The notes beneath the pieces are model-generated. The model saw nothing but the letters and a program-made list of their open reading frames with translations. It did no database searches and was not told the origin of the DNA. Shown here one piece after another: positions 1-9,555 of a stretch of 64,000 nucleotides of DNA. Positions within the stretch are counted from its first letter, which is position 1. Each line of letters begins with the position of its first letter. Source of the stretch: Sphaerospermopsis torques-reginae ITEP-024 (GTDB lineage Bacteria; Cyanobacteriota; Cyanobacteriia; Cyanobacteriales; Nostocaceae). The DNA is taken from the NCBI RefSeq assembly GCF_019598945.1, contig NZ_CP080598.1, forward strand, positions 4,402,001 to 4,466,000. Reading direction: 5' to 3'. Both the position numbers and the translations under genes were made by a program.

Positions 1-581
1 GGTTTAGTTGCAAAATTGACTGATAGCAAGGTTTGATATAAACACCAAAAAGCGTGAGTATCATAATTTGGTGAAACTCCGTTAACAGCAACTATTCCAG
101 AAGGAATTAAAATACGATTAACTTCTTGAAACCATTCTTGACTATAGATTTTTGCGTCTTCAGCGGATTTAGGACAGGTGAAATCACAAATTACCAGATG
201 ATAAGAATCATCAACTAATTCTCTCACAAATCCAAAGGCTTCTTGAGTGTATAGTGTAACTTTTTCATGTTCTAAGCTGCCTAAATTGTAAGGTTTAAAT
301 ACTGTATTTGCTAAGTTAATAACATCTGGGTTATAGTCTACTAAATCAATGCTTTTTACCTGAGAAAAACGCAGAATATCTCTAGCAGCTAATCCATCAC
401 CACCACCACAAATCAAAACCCGTAAATCTGTATCAGGAAATCTTTGGACAGCTAAAGATAGAGCAGGAATTACTAAATTTTCATGATAAATTGCCTCATC
501 AGCACTATCAAACTGTAAATCTCCATTGATATAAAACGCAATACCATGATCATAGTTTTCAACAAATAAGGAAATAGACAT
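1..581 (-). CDS. Spermidine-synthase-like SAM-dependent methyltransferase (3' end outside window)
   Basis: This is the N-terminal 193 codons of a protein that runs off the left edge. It begins MSISLFVENYDHGIAFYING, and about 50 residues in carries LRVLICGGGDGLAARDILRF, the glycine-rich SAM-binding loop of the spermidine synthase/SpeE fold. The acidic residue after the next strand (IDLVDYNPDV) fits cofactor binding. A VICDFTCPKS segment sits where aminopropyltransferases carry their catalytic Asp motif. The ATG is seven bases after the stop of the upstream DUF4178 gene, so the two are almost certainly co-transcribed. Genes of this type next to DUF4178 are often stand-alone SpeE-like proteins of unknown substrate, so true spermidine synthesis is not shown. 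The fold is confident; the exact reaction is not. Confidence 0.75.
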   Translation of the reverse strand, partial: MSISLFVENYDHGIAFYINGDLQFDSADEAIYHENLVIPALSLAVQRFPDTDLRVLICGGGDGLAARDILRFSQVKSIDLVDYNPDVINLANTVFKPYNLGSLEHEKVTLYTQEAFGFVRELVDDSYHLVICDFTCPKSAEDAKIYSQEWFQEVNRILIPSGIVAVNGVSPNYDTHAFWCLYQTLLSVNFATK

Positions 582-588
582 AGAAACT

Positions 589-1239
589 TTACCCAAATAT
601 CATTAAAAATATACCGATGGACAAAAATATGAGCGCAATTATTAATTCAATAATTAATTCAGGTTTCCACCTCAATAGCTGACGTTGCGAACCTACGCCT
701 TTTTGAATATTATGAGATTCTTCAGGCTTGACTATTTTGCTTGAGTAAATCTCTAATTGTAGATTGGGAAAAGCTTCTATTGCTAAATTTACACAATGGT
801 CTTTATCCCAATAATTCCAAGTAATGCGAGATTTTGTTTTCCCTTCAGAATCATAACTTCCTTCAGTTTGTGAATCGAAATAATAGGATTTATAAAAAAG
901 TTTTAATTCTGGATAAGGGGTATTTAATGCTTGCATTTCTTTCCATAATGTAGTTAATTGTAGTTGATCTTTGGGAAAATCTGGAGTATATAAAGACACA
1001 TTATGTAACTGGTGGGAAATATACCAAGTTACAGAGTTCATTTCCTCACTGGGGTCATATTCTCGTAATAAGTAATATTCCGAACCACCGGAGGAGACTA
1101 ACAACCATTCCTCTGTTTGATAACCTTGGGGATCTTGGTAGGTGCTGTAATCTTTTATATCCCAATCTACACCAGAATATCTGACGCGATCGCCCGGACG
1201 CAAGGCATGAAGTTGAGTTTCAATACTAACTGTATACAT
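589..1239 (-). CDS. DUF4178 domain protein with C-terminal membrane anchor
   Basis: The 216-residue protein has an N-terminal small-barrel-like segment (LHALRPGDRVRYSGVDWDIK) followed by repeated aromatic beta motifs such as EEWLLVSSGG and EYYLLREYD. I read this as a DUF4178 domain, a family of unknown biochemical role often encoded beside SpeE-like methyltransferases, DUF350 membrane proteins and PspA-like genes. Residues about 193 to 215 form one hydrophobic helix (ELIIALIFLSIGIFLMIFG), so it is probably a tail-anchored membrane protein with the domain in the cytoplasm. The gene ends seven bases before the methyltransferase ATG, which implies an operon. There is no signal peptide. The DUF4178 assignment is from pattern memory and has not been searched. 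Confidence 0.65.
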   Translation of the reverse strand: MYTVSIETQLHALRPGDRVRYSGVDWDIKDYSTYQDPQGYQTEEWLLVSSGGSEYYLLREYDPSEEMNSVTWYISHQLHNVSLYTPDFPKDQLQLTTLWKEMQALNTPYPELKLFYKSYYFDSQTEGSYDSEGKTKSRITWNYWDKDHCVNLAIEAFPNLQLEIYSSKIVKPEESHNIQKGVGSQRQLLRWKPELIIELIIALIFLSIGIFLMIFG

Positions 1240-1420
1240 ACAGGTTTAACTATGAGTAACTGTAACTTTCACAACCGAGTTGAGACTTACATTACTATAT
1301 GATCTATTTCTCGTTTTTTGCTAGAAAATTTTAAATCACTTTACAAAATAGAGTTTTACCCTGTTCCCTCTTACTGTATAAACTAAATCTGATGAAAATA
1401 GAATCTTTTTCCTGACTCCT

Positions 1421-1449
1421 GTAAGGGTTCAGCACTGCTAAACCCCTAC
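1421..1449. repeat. Imperfect palindrome (REP-like, possible terminator)
   Basis: Two 14-base arms (gtaagggttcagca and tgctaaacccctac) pair at 12 of 14 positions around a single base. It lies just beyond the stop of the minus-strand channel gene, so it could end that transcript. Similar palindromes are dispersed in Nostocales genomes. There is no U-run, so terminator function is uncertain. Confidence 0.5.
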
Positions 1450-1468
1450 AAAATTCTACGTAATTAAA

Positions 1469-2476
1469 TCAAACGCTACGCATATAAACTTCTCTAATTG
1501 GAAAAGGAATTTCAATACCTTCTTGTTGATAGCGTTTGTGTAACTTCTTCACCAACAAATGTTTACCAATGCGCTGGTCAAAATATTCACTGACTCGCAT
1601 ATAAAGAGTATAATCTATGCTAAAATCATTGAAAGTGTGAAACCTCAGATAAGGTTCAATCTGAATTAATTCTGGTGCAATTTCCTGCATCACTTCTTTA
1701 GCGACTTCTATAGTCACTTTTTCCACTAATTCCAAATCGCTATCATAACTAACACCCACATTCATAGTTAAAGTAATTTCTTTTGCAGGTAGATGATAAT
1801 TAGTAAAAATTGCTGAAGCCAACTTAGAATTAGGAACAATAATCACATTATTAGAAATTTCCTTGATTGTGGTGTTTCGCCAAGTAATATCTGTGACATA
1901 ACCTTGATGACCATCATCTAATTTAACATAATCCCCTGCTCTTACCTGCTTAGAAATAACTAAATAAAAACCAGAAAATAAATTAGCTAAGGTGTCTTGG
2001 AGAGCTAAACCAACAGCTAAACCTCCAATTCCCAAGGTGGTAACTATGGGAGTAATTTCAATACCCACAGTTTGCAAAAGAATTAATGTTCCCAAAACTA
2101 AAACAATTGTTTTAGCTAAATTAGAGAGCAGGGATGTAGAAACTCCCTCGGTACGTTGAACAAATAAATTGACAAAACCGGCAGTCAGTCTAGCTAAAAC
2201 TAAAGTTACAGAATATAATAAAATTATGGTGATGATTTTTTGCAGAACATTAGCAATACCTGGTTTAACAGGAGAACTAAGAATAGCCCAAAAAAAACCT
2301 GCCAAAACAAACCAAATAAAGGTCATTCTGTGCAGTGATTGAAATATAATCTCACTTCCAGGAATTTGTCGCTTAACAACAAAGCTTTTAATTCTATTAA
2401 AAATAACTTTTTCGCCAATTATGCCAGCCAGAAAGCCAACTAGAATAAATATAAGAGGTATAATCCATTGCATCAT
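1469..2476 (-). CDS. MscS-family small-conductance mechanosensitive channel
   Basis: The protein has three to four N-terminal transmembrane segments: IIPLIFILVGFLAGIIG, FIWFVLAGFFWAILSS, IITIILLYSVTLVLA and a fourth TIVLVLGTLILLQTVG. These are followed by the pore-lining helix region LGIGGLAVGLALQDTLANLF, whose A/G-rich pattern ending in LQDTLAN is diagnostic of MscS. After it come the beta domain (GDYVKLDDGHQGYVTDITWRN) and the C-terminal alpha/beta cap. MscS channels release small solutes when turgor rises. The frame is open further upstream to a TTG at 2515, but the ATG pair at 2476/2473 directly before the first membrane helix is the more likely start, giving about 335 residues. No strong ribosome site decides between them. 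Confidence 0.88.
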   Translation of the reverse strand: MMQWIIPLIFILVGFLAGIIGEKVIFNRIKSFVVKRQIPGSEIIFQSLHRMTFIWFVLAGFFWAILSSPVKPGIANVLQKIITIILLYSVTLVLARLTAGFVNLFVQRTEGVSTSLLSNLAKTIVLVLGTLILLQTVGIEITPIVTTLGIGGLAVGLALQDTLANLFSGFYLVISKQVRAGDYVKLDDGHQGYVTDITWRNTTIKEISNNVIIVPNSKLASAIFTNYHLPAKEITLTMNVGVSYDSDLELVEKVTIEVAKEVMQEIAPELIQIEPYLRFHTFNDFSIDYTLYMRVSEYFDQRIGKHLLVKKLHKRYQQEGIEIPFPIREVYMRSV

Positions 2477-2881
2477 AGTTATATTTGATAGTGAATTGAC
2501 AGTTAAAAATTGCAAGAGTCCAGCTTGCGAACGATGGTTAAATCAGGAATATAGCTAGAAGCGAAAAGCTGAATGCTCACCTGAAAATTAGGATATCAAC
2601 AATTGGCAAATTAAACTTGCTAAGTTTTTCCAGATAAGTTGATGTATAATGATCATCCAAGCAAAAATATGTGATACATTATAGCAATGAATAAATAGTT
2701 GATGATATGTTTACTAAAATCCGATTTATACCTACAAAGAAGTTACTTTTATTACTGGAAAAAACACATATAAATTAATTGTTTTCTGATCACAATCTCG
2801 CTGGAGACTGATTTTTGAGACTTAATTCTCAGTATCAGTAGTAGTTAACCTCAAAATTTATTGGTGTACTTCACCTAAGTA
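2477..2881. other. Divergent intergenic region between channel and deacetylase genes
   Basis: This 405-base AT-rich stretch lies between two divergent genes and must hold both promoters. I see TATAAT-like strings (for example around 2640 to 2690) but no convincing spaced -35/-10 pair. The segment near 2560 to 2580 (aagctgaatgctcacctg) resembles one end of a dispersed repeat seen at 23.8, 24.1 and 30.9 kb. No gene was found. Confidence 0.4.
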
Positions 2882-3799
2882 ATGGATCTACCAATTATTT
2901 ACCATCAAGATTATATTGCACCTCTACCGCCTGGACATCGCTTCCCCATGTCGAAATTTCGACAACTGTATGAATTACTATTGACTGACAGGGTAGCACA
3001 TCCAGAACAGTTTCACACTCCTGAATGTCCACCGCAAGAATTAATAGAATTAGTCCACACCAAAAGTTATGTACAAGCTTACTGCGAAGGAACATTAGAA
3101 GCAAAAGCACAAAGACGCATTGGTTTACCTTGGAGTCCAGCTTTAGTAAATCGCACCTGTGTAGCAGTAGGTGGAACAATATTAACGGCTAAATTAGCAT
3201 TAAACCAAGGTTTAGCTTGTAATACTGCGGGTGGAACACATCACGCTTTTCCTAATTATGGATCTGGTTTTTGTATTTTTAATGATTTAGCAATTGCTAC
3301 TCGCGTTTTACAAAAATTAGGACTTGCTAAAAAGATTTTAATTGTTGACTTAGACGTACATCAAGGAGATGGAACAGCGTTTATATTTGAAAATGATCAC
3401 AGCGTTTTTACATTTTCCATGCACTGCGAAATTAACTTCCCTAGCACCAAACAAACAAGTGATTTAGATGTTGCATTACCCATAGGAATGGAAGACGATG
3501 CTTACTTACAAACCCTAGCTAATTACCTACCAGACTTACTCACAGAAATTAAACCAGATATAATATTTTATGATGCTGGAGTTGACACCCATATAGATGA
3601 TAAACTAGGGAAATTAGCTCTCACCGACACAGGAATTTTTCGCCGCGAAATGCAGGTTTTAACAACCTGTGTCAGTGCTGGGTATCCAGTGGCTTGCGTG
3701 ATTGGTGGTGGTTATGCTGATGATATGAAATCCTTAGTTTGGAGACATTCTTTATTACATCGAGCCGCCAGTCAAGTTTATCACCAGTTTCATCTTTAA
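2882..3799 (+). CDS. Histone deacetylase family (class II-like/acetoin-utilisation) hydrolase
   Basis: The 305-residue protein is a complete single-domain member of the arginase/deacetylase superfamily, which removes acyl groups from lysine or polyamines with one bound metal. The tandem active-site histidines are in GGTHHAF (about residues 117 to 123). The metal-binding Asp/His set is in DLDVHQGDGT (about 156 to 165), and a second metal Asp is in YDAGVDTHIDD (about 230). The glycine-rich ending IGGGYADD is also typical. Bacterial members are usually annotated as histone deacetylase family, and their natural substrate is seldom known. The gene is monocistronic, with a 342-base gap after it. 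Confidence 0.9.
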   Translation: MDLPIIYHQDYIAPLPPGHRFPMSKFRQLYELLLTDRVAHPEQFHTPECPPQELIELVHTKSYVQAYCEGTLEAKAQRRIGLPWSPALVNRTCVAVGGTILTAKLALNQGLACNTAGGTHHAFPNYGSGFCIFNDLAIATRVLQKLGLAKKILIVDLDVHQGDGTAFIFENDHSVFTFSMHCEINFPSTKQTSDLDVALPIGMEDDAYLQTLANYLPDLLTEIKPDIIFYDAGVDTHIDDKLGKLALTDTGIFRREMQVLTTCVSAGYPVACVIGGGYADDMKSLVWRHSLLHRAASQVYHQFHL

Positions 3800-3978
3800 A
3801 ACCTTTTTAAAACCTTGAAAACCATGCTCAACATTGATGATGACTTTCTGATATATGACAAATTTTCCTCATCATTCCTTTGTGGAATTTGCGGTTAATT
3901 CATTTGGCAAAATGTCAATTACACAAATCAGTAATATCGGTAATAATATTTTAAATTACTGAATTACCTGAATGAATT

Positions 3979-4081
3979 TCATTACTTACAGCAGATTGCA
4001 GATCAATGAGGTGCAGAATCTAAATTGAAACCTATACACCAAGCTAGTTTTACTCCTGACTCCTGACTCCTGACTCCTGCT
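3979..4081 (+). repeat. Dispersed ~95-bp repeat, copy 1, with tandem ctgactc tail
   Basis: This segment is closely matched, in inverted orientation, by 40557 to 40645. The shared blocks include caatgaggt, cagaatctaaattgaa, cctatacac and ttttactcctgactcctg. The right end carries four tandem copies of the heptamer ctgactc. The remaining bases of the 3800 to 4141 gap show nothing else that I can name. Confidence 0.75.
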
Positions 4082-4141
4082 GTATGATGCCAAGTTTTCC
4101 TAAAAAATAACATCAAACCTGTTTAATGATCAATTAATTCT

Positions 4142-7100
4142 ATGAAATCTCAAAAAGCCAGAATATCCATGCCGAACTTAGTCACAAGTAACAAATATCA
4201 AAATTGGGGATATAGCTTATTAAATTCCACAATTGATAACATAATTCGCAGTTTTGAGGGACAAGAAAAAGTTAAATCTTATAGCGATTTTCGAGAAAAA
4301 AAAGAACGTGCTTATGAATTAATTTTTGAATGTGTAGGTAAACAAACTTGTCTATTTTATATTCGTCGTCAAGGGCAAGGAAAAGACACTGGAGAAGAAA
4401 TTTGGGATTTAACAATTGCTACAGATGATAGAGAATATAAACTACCGAAAAGACTCAAAGAACTCAAGAAAACTTTAGGACTGAGAGCAGTAGTGAAAAA
4501 AAATGGTACTGGTGGTTTAAAAATTCTCTCAGCTTATTTATTACCACCTTCACGGGGAAAAATTGACGCTTATGCTTTACCTTTACCATTACAATTAGTT
4601 CCTAATTATCATGAAACTGTAAATATTGCGCCTCAGATATTGGCAAAGATCAACAAAATGCCAATATGCGGTAATCATGTTCCCACAGAAGCTCAATTAC
4701 AAGCTTGGAAAGCATTTTTAAAAGTAGAAGAACGTATTGCTAAAGCTCGACAATTTTGTGTGAACTTTTTTGACTCCCAATATGACCACACACAAAAAGA
4801 AATAGCTTTAAAAATTAATATTAACTCAGCCACGCTTAATGGTGAGGAAGAAAATTATATAGACGTAGATAACTTTTGGGAACGAGTAAAACAGGCAAAA
4901 AATCAAGATATTAAATTTTCTGATACTGTACCCACAGAAATAACTCGTCGTACCAGTCGTCAACTAGGAACTATTGAAAAAATTGATCCTGAAAATAATC
5001 TTATTTACATTAGAATTGACCGGGATTTATTAGAATATATAGCAGCGGGAAATTATCAACTACCAACACAAGGATACTTGTTTTTTGATGCTGCCGGTGA
5101 TATTAAACAAATAGAACGAAAAGAAAAAGCCTTAGAACAATTAAAACAAGGACGTACCCAAAACCCCTATTTAGGTGATTTCTTATTTGATGCTTCCCAA
5201 GCTAGACCTATAGAAAAAACAGTTCAACTCAACTCTCAAGATTTATTATTAGCTGCTGCAAATGCAGGTCAAAAAGCTTCCGTAGAAAAGGTACTTGCAG
5301 CAGAAGATTTAGTTTTAATTCAAGGTCCACCAGGAACAGGTAAAACCACAGTAATTGCCGAAATTTGTTATCAAATTGCTTTGCGTGGTGGTCGGACATT
5401 GATTACTTCCCAAGCTAATTTAGCAGTTGATAATGCTTTAAGTCGCTTAGTTCACAACCCTGTTATTCGTGCTGTCCGCAAAGGAAAAGCTGAAAAAGTG
5501 GGAGAAGAAGGACAAGCATTTTTAGAAGAACAAGTCATTAATAAATGGTTAGAAAATACCGCTAATGACTGCGAAAGTAACCTTAATTTACGTCGGGAGA
5601 ATTTGGATATTCTCCAGCAATTATTGGCAGACTTACCAAGATTTACAGCTTATTTAAAAGCTGAAGAAAAATTACATAATAAACAGAAAAAAAGCAAAGA
5701 TGAACAAATTAAATTAGAGGAACTGTACCAAAGCCAGGAAACCGTTTATCATGAATTAATGGAAAATCAAACAGAAATAGAAATTCTGACTCAGGAATTG
5801 AAAAATATCCTCAAAAAGCCCAAAAATATCAATTGGGATGATCCAGAAATTAAAGAATTTTTACCCCGTCTACAACCTTATACATTAGAAAATCAGCAAG
5901 TAGAAACTTTCCGCAAACAAGTGACTCAAGCACTTAAATATACAGATGAACTTGGTATAATTCATCCTGAACGTGGTATATTTGGTTTAGCAGTGTGGTT
6001 ACGGGAAACAGTAGTAAATGAAATTGCGGGATTTCAATCCACATTCTCCTATGCTTATGATGCAACCATAGCTATGTCAGACTTAGCTCAATTAGTACAG
6101 GTTTTCCAAAAACATTCTGCATCATTGCATCAGTTACAAACAGAATATCAACAATTGTATAATTATCAGCAAAGTTGTCAAACAAACCTGCAAATCTGGC
6201 AAAACCGTAAACGAGAAATTGATTATCTGATCGAAGCAATTAAAGAATGGAAAATCACCGCTTTTGAGCATCTTTATCAAGTCTTGCAAAATTGCCAAGA
6301 ATCCGATTTAACCCTCACAGCAGCAATGTTGAATTTACCAATAGGGTTATTGATGTTTGCTCAAAATTTAAACCTGCAAATATTACCTAAAAATTATCAA
6401 ATTCAACAACCAGGATGGGAAATATTAATCAAAGCTCTATCCTATGAAATTGAAGGTAATTTTAGTGATAGAAGAGGGAAAAAGTATAATTTTAGCTATT
6501 TTATGCAACAGCATTTGAGTCAAATTCCCATAGTTTTAGAAAAGAGCGATCGCAGCAAATGGCAAGAAACCTATCAACAATTTAAAAATTATCCATTTCT
6601 CACCACAAAACAGCGAACATTGCTAGTTGAGAATACCCAATCTTGGTTAATGCAATTGCAACAAACCTACAGCACAGCTTATGAATTAAATAACATCGAG
6701 TCTACGTTAATGCGAATTACAGAAGAATTATTAGATATAATTCTTGCTAACTCTCGTCAATGTATTCTCAAAGTCAAAACCGAAACAGAACAACAATTAA
6801 ATAAATTGCAAAAACAAAATCAACCGCAAAAATCAACAACAGAAAACCTACCCCATAATATACCCCATAATCAAATTACCCCAGAACAAATATCAAAAAC
6901 TCAAGCTCAAGTAGAAAAAGCCAATGAAAATGTCAAATCTCAACTAGAACAAGTTGTGAGAATTTTAGAAAAACTGCATAAACAACCCCATTTACCTGCA
7001 AAATTAAGAAATCTCACCGCACAATTTTTAGCCACACCATCAAATATTTGGCAACAGCATCAAGAATTTACTAACCAAGTACAACTGTGGGAAAACTGCA

Positions 7101-8524
7101 TCACCCATCTTGATGATTTAAGTTCTTCCCTAGACGCTTTTCCTGTATTAGAAGTCATTCAAGAATCCTTGCAAACAGAGTTAGTACAACTCAAAAAAAC
7201 CACTAAATCCTCCTTGCTAAAAATTGAAAAAGCCCAAAAGAAATTAAATGAATTAGCAGATAAATTACAATCACAGATACCTGATGAATTAATCACAGAA
7301 AGAAACTGGTGGAATTTGACTTGGCAACAAATACCTGATAAATTTAAAACAAATCAACCCCAAAATTCAGAAACAGATTTATTGCATCTGGAATCTTTAC
7401 AACAGATAAAAAATCAATTTGAACTGTGGCAGGAACAACTACAAATAGAAGAAACTTATCTGCACAAATATCAAAACTTTGTCCAAGATTGGATTACCAA
7501 ACTACGTCAACCTTCAGAAAGAGATAGTAACGACTTAAGACAAATTTATTTAGATAACGCTAACGTCGTTGGTATCACCTGCGTGCAAGCTGCAAATTAC
7601 AACTTCTCCGAAGAATTTAAATATTTTGATGTTGTCATTATTGATGAAGTAAGTAAATGTACACCACCAGAATTAGTTATACCCGCATTAAAAGCCAAAA
7701 AATTAGTCATGGTAGGAGATCACCGACAACTACCACCAATGCTAGAAATTGACACAATAGAAGAAGTCGCAGAAACAATGGGACATTCTAGAGAAGAAAT
7801 GCGATTTCTCGAAGAATCCTTATTTAAATTTCAGTTTGAAAATGCCGATAATAGCATTAAACAAATGCTCAATAACCAATATCGAATGCACCCCAATATT
7901 ATGGGAGCAATCAATCAGTTTTATGATGGTAAATTAGAATGTGGCATTTTAGAACCAGACAGCAAACGCGCCCATAATTTAGCAGGTGAAATCATTAAAC
8001 CAGAACATCATTTAATGTGGGTGACAATGCCCAGAGAAGAGGAATTTGCAGAAGAAAAATTAGGAACATCATTTTTTAATCCCCAAGAAGTAGATGTCAT
8101 TGAAAAAATCTGTCAAGAATTTGAAAATGCTTGGAGTTCTAGAGTTGCTAATGGTGAACCTAAAAAAGAAATAGCAGTCATTACATTTTATGGCGCTCAA
8201 CTGCGAAAAATAGATGAACGTTTACAACCGGAACTTTTTCCCTCCTTGCACATTAGAACAGGTACAGTTGATAGATTTCAAGGTATGGAAAGACCAGTTG
8301 TAATTGTCAGTATGGTGCGGAATAATCCTTTAGGAGATGTGGGATTTGCTAAAAAACCAGAACGGGTAAACGTCGCTTTTTCTCGCGCTCAAGAATTATT
8401 AGTAATTGTTGGTTGTCACGATTTATTTACCAGCAACTCTGGTAAAGTTGGTCGAATGTATTCAGAAGTAGCAAATCTCGCCAATCGTCATGGAGGTTTT
8501 ATTGATGTTTCCTGGTTCTGTTGA
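4142..8524 (+). CDS. Large SF1 (Upf1/IGHMBP2-like, AAA_11/AAA_12) helicase with long coiled-coil insert
   Basis: The protein is 1460 residues. Residues 1 to about 370 are an N-terminal region I do not recognise. The Walker A loop is GPPGTGKTT (about 395 to 403), followed by motif Ia (LITSQANLAVDNALSRL). A glutamine- and lysine-rich, largely helical coiled-coil insert of roughly 700 residues separates it from Walker B/motif II (VVIIDEVSK, about 1163 to 1171) and motif III (VMVGDHRQLPPM). The second RecA half has NQYRMHPNIMGAINQFY, VDRFQGMERPVVIVSMV (about 1374) and NVAFSRAQELLVIVG (about 1409). This layout is that of superfamily-1B helicases that unwind RNA or DNA. Its stop overlaps the next gene by 20 bases, so the two are translationally coupled. 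Long inserted coiled coils in such helicases are frequent in phage-defence proteins, but no effector domain is visible. Helicase identity is certain; its role is unknown. Confidence 0.88.
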   Translation: MKSQKARISMPNLVTSNKYQNWGYSLLNSTIDNIIRSFEGQEKVKSYSDFREKKERAYELIFECVGKQTCLFYIRRQGQGKDTGEEIWDLTIATDDREYKLPKRLKELKKTLGLRAVVKKNGTGGLKILSAYLLPPSRGKIDAYALPLPLQLVPNYHETVNIAPQILAKINKMPICGNHVPTEAQLQAWKAFLKVEERIAKARQFCVNFFDSQYDHTQKEIALKININSATLNGEEENYIDVDNFWERVKQAKNQDIKFSDTVPTEITRRTSRQLGTIEKIDPENNLIYIRIDRDLLEYIAAGNYQLPTQGYLFFDAAGDIKQIERKEKALEQLKQGRTQNPYLGDFLFDASQARPIEKTVQLNSQDLLLAAANAGQKASVEKVLAAEDLVLIQGPPGTGKTTVIAEICYQIALRGGRTLITSQANLAVDNALSRLVHNPVIRAVRKGKAEKVGEEGQAFLEEQVINKWLENTANDCESNLNLRRENLDILQQLLADLPRFTAYLKAEEKLHNKQKKSKDEQIKLEELYQSQETVYHELMENQTEIEILTQELKNILKKPKNINWDDPEIKEFLPRLQPYTLENQQVETFRKQVTQALKYTDELGIIHPERGIFGLAVWLRETVVNEIAGFQSTFSYAYDATIAMSDLAQLVQVFQKHSASLHQLQTEYQQLYNYQQSCQTNLQIWQNRKREIDYLIEAIKEWKITAFEHLYQVLQNCQESDLTLTAAMLNLPIGLLMFAQNLNLQILPKNYQIQQPGWEILIKALSYEIEGNFSDRRGKKYNFSYFMQQHLSQIPIVLEKSDRSKWQETYQQFKNYPFLTTKQRTLLVENTQSWLMQLQQTYSTAYELNNIESTLMRITEELLDIILANSRQCILKVKTETEQQLNKLQKQNQPQKSTTENLPHNIPHNQITPEQISKTQAQVEKANENVKSQLEQVVRILEKLHKQPHLPAKLRNLTAQFLATPSNIWQQHQEFTNQVQLWENCITHLDDLSSSLDAFPVLEVIQESLQTELVQLKKTTKSSLLKIEKAQKKLNELADKLQSQIPDELITERNWWNLTWQQIPDKFKTNQPQNSETDLLHLESLQQIKNQFELWQEQLQIEETYLHKYQNFVQDWITKLRQPSERDSNDLRQIYLDNANVVGITCVQAANYNFSEEFKYFDVVIIDEVSKCTPPELVIPALKAKKLVMVGDHRQLPPMLEIDTIEEVAETMGHSREEMRFLEESLFKFQFENADNSIKQMLNNQYRMHPNIMGAINQFYDGKLECGILEPDSKRAHNLAGEIIKPEHHLMWVTMPREEEFAEEKLGTSFFNPQEVDVIEKICQEFENAWSSRVANGEPKKEIAVITFYGAQLRKIDERLQPELFPSLHIRTGTVDRFQGMERPVVIVSMVRNNPLGDVGFAKKPERVNVAFSRAQELLVIVGCHDLFTSNSGKVGRMYSEVANLANRHGGFIDVSWFC

Positions 8525-9353
8525 TAGAAATATTGATCCGCATCTCAAAAATATAGTCACCGAAATTGAAACAGAAAATCCCCAATTATCAGTTTTTGCC
8601 GCCCGTCAATTTCGCTATAGTTTGCGTAAAAATACCTTAGAATTAACAGTTAAAGAACCACGTCCATTTAATGTCATGGAAGAGTTTATTATCCGTGCTG
8701 GACTGGAATTTGAACCCCCACCAACAGGAGATGAATTAGCATCTATCCTGGGACTTGATCCTGTATTTGTTCACAGTACAATTTCCACACTTCAATCATT
8801 ACAAACTTTGGCATTTAAATCACCTATTACCGTCACACCAGAAGGACAGTTATTTTATGAAAAAGGTACAGTACCACTGCCGGCTTATACAGTGGAAATT
8901 TATGCAGTTACCGATTTTTTAGAAGGTAAACTTACCTGTAAAAATGAAGATTTAAATAATGATGTACCCATGAAATTACCTGATTTAGCTAACTTGGTGA
9001 AGATAGAACATATAAATATTGATATTTCTATTTTACCTTTGGAAAGAATCCAGCAGATTATTCAAAATTCAGGATTAACATTTCATGTACCAGAAGCAGG
9101 AAAAATAGTCACTGCTTTTAAGGTGATTCCACCTACACAAATAATTTGGAAAAATATATCTTTGTTTGTGATTTTCGATGCCATAACTGATAAATTTAAA
9201 ATTGAAATTCGTAGCGGTAAGCGCATATCAGAAGCAGCATCAACTAGGGTAAATTCTTTATTAAATGAAGGCAGAATTTCCTTAGCAGCATTATGTGATT
9301 TATCTGATGCAACCATCAATTCTGCACGAGCAAAAATCATGAGTAATTCATAA
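8505..9353 (+). CDS. Winged-helix-like protein of unknown function, coupled to the helicase
   Basis: This protein of about 282 residues has no family that I recognise. The frame is open from an ATG at 8490, but the sequence ggagg at 8492 to 8496 is eight bases before the ATG at 8505, so 8505 is the better start. It lies inside the helicase gene's last codons (20-base overlap). Residues about 45 to 120 (NVMEEFIIRAGLEF to TVTPEGQLFYEKG) look like a helix-turn-helix with a wing: DELASILGLDPVFVHSTIST reads as a recognition unit. The C-terminal half alternates beta strands and ends in a helical segment (LAALCDLSDATINSARAKIM). The tight coupling suggests a helicase accessory or DNA-binding partner. 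That role is inference only. Confidence 0.6.
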   Translation: MFPGSVDRNIDPHLKNIVTEIETENPQLSVFAARQFRYSLRKNTLELTVKEPRPFNVMEEFIIRAGLEFEPPPTGDELASILGLDPVFVHSTISTLQSLQTLAFKSPITVTPEGQLFYEKGTVPLPAYTVEIYAVTDFLEGKLTCKNEDLNNDVPMKLPDLANLVKIEHINIDISILPLERIQQIIQNSGLTFHVPEAGKIVTAFKVIPPTQIIWKNISLFVIFDAITDKFKIEIRSGKRISEAASTRVNSLLNEGRISLAALCDLSDATINSARAKIMSNS

Positions 9354-9500
9354 TTGGGTAATAGGTAATAGGTAATAGGTAATAGGTAATAGGTAATGGG
9401 TAATAGGTAATTCGTAATTATAAATTACTACCCAATCCCCAATCACCAATCACCAATCCCCAATCCCCAATCCCCAATCCCCAATCACCAGATGCAAAAA
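9354..9500. repeat. Short tandem repeats (two heptamer families)
   Basis: The left part is a run of the heptamer taataggt-type unit (about 9357 to 9415). The right part is a run of ccccaat/caccaat units (about 9430 to 9490). Such short tandemly repeated sequences are typical of heterocyst-forming cyanobacteria and do not code for protein. The helicase/partner transcript probably ends before or within this block. Confidence 0.9.
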
Positions 9501-9555
9501 ATCGTTAAATTTGATACAATTTATTAAAATTAGGAGAGCCAAGGAGCAAAATAAA

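Noticed and set aside
8490-8504. ATG at 8490 as the start of the helicase partner
   Set aside because: The ggagg ribosome site lies after it, at 8492 to 8496, and is well spaced for the ATG at 8505.
4142-8524. Assigning the helicase to a named defence system such as Mokosh
   Set aside because: No kinase, phospholipase or nuclease domain is visible in either protein, so the name would be unsupported.
9354-9500. Regular repeats that could look like a CRISPR array
   Set aside because: The units are seven bases, contiguous and without spacers, and no cas genes are present. They are short tandem repeats. The same holds for 10.7 to 11.1 kb, 23.6 kb and 26.5 kb.
9511-9555. Longer gshA starting at 9511
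   Set aside because: The extra 15 residues are lysine- and arginine-rich with no family match, and aaggag is placed for GTG at 9556.
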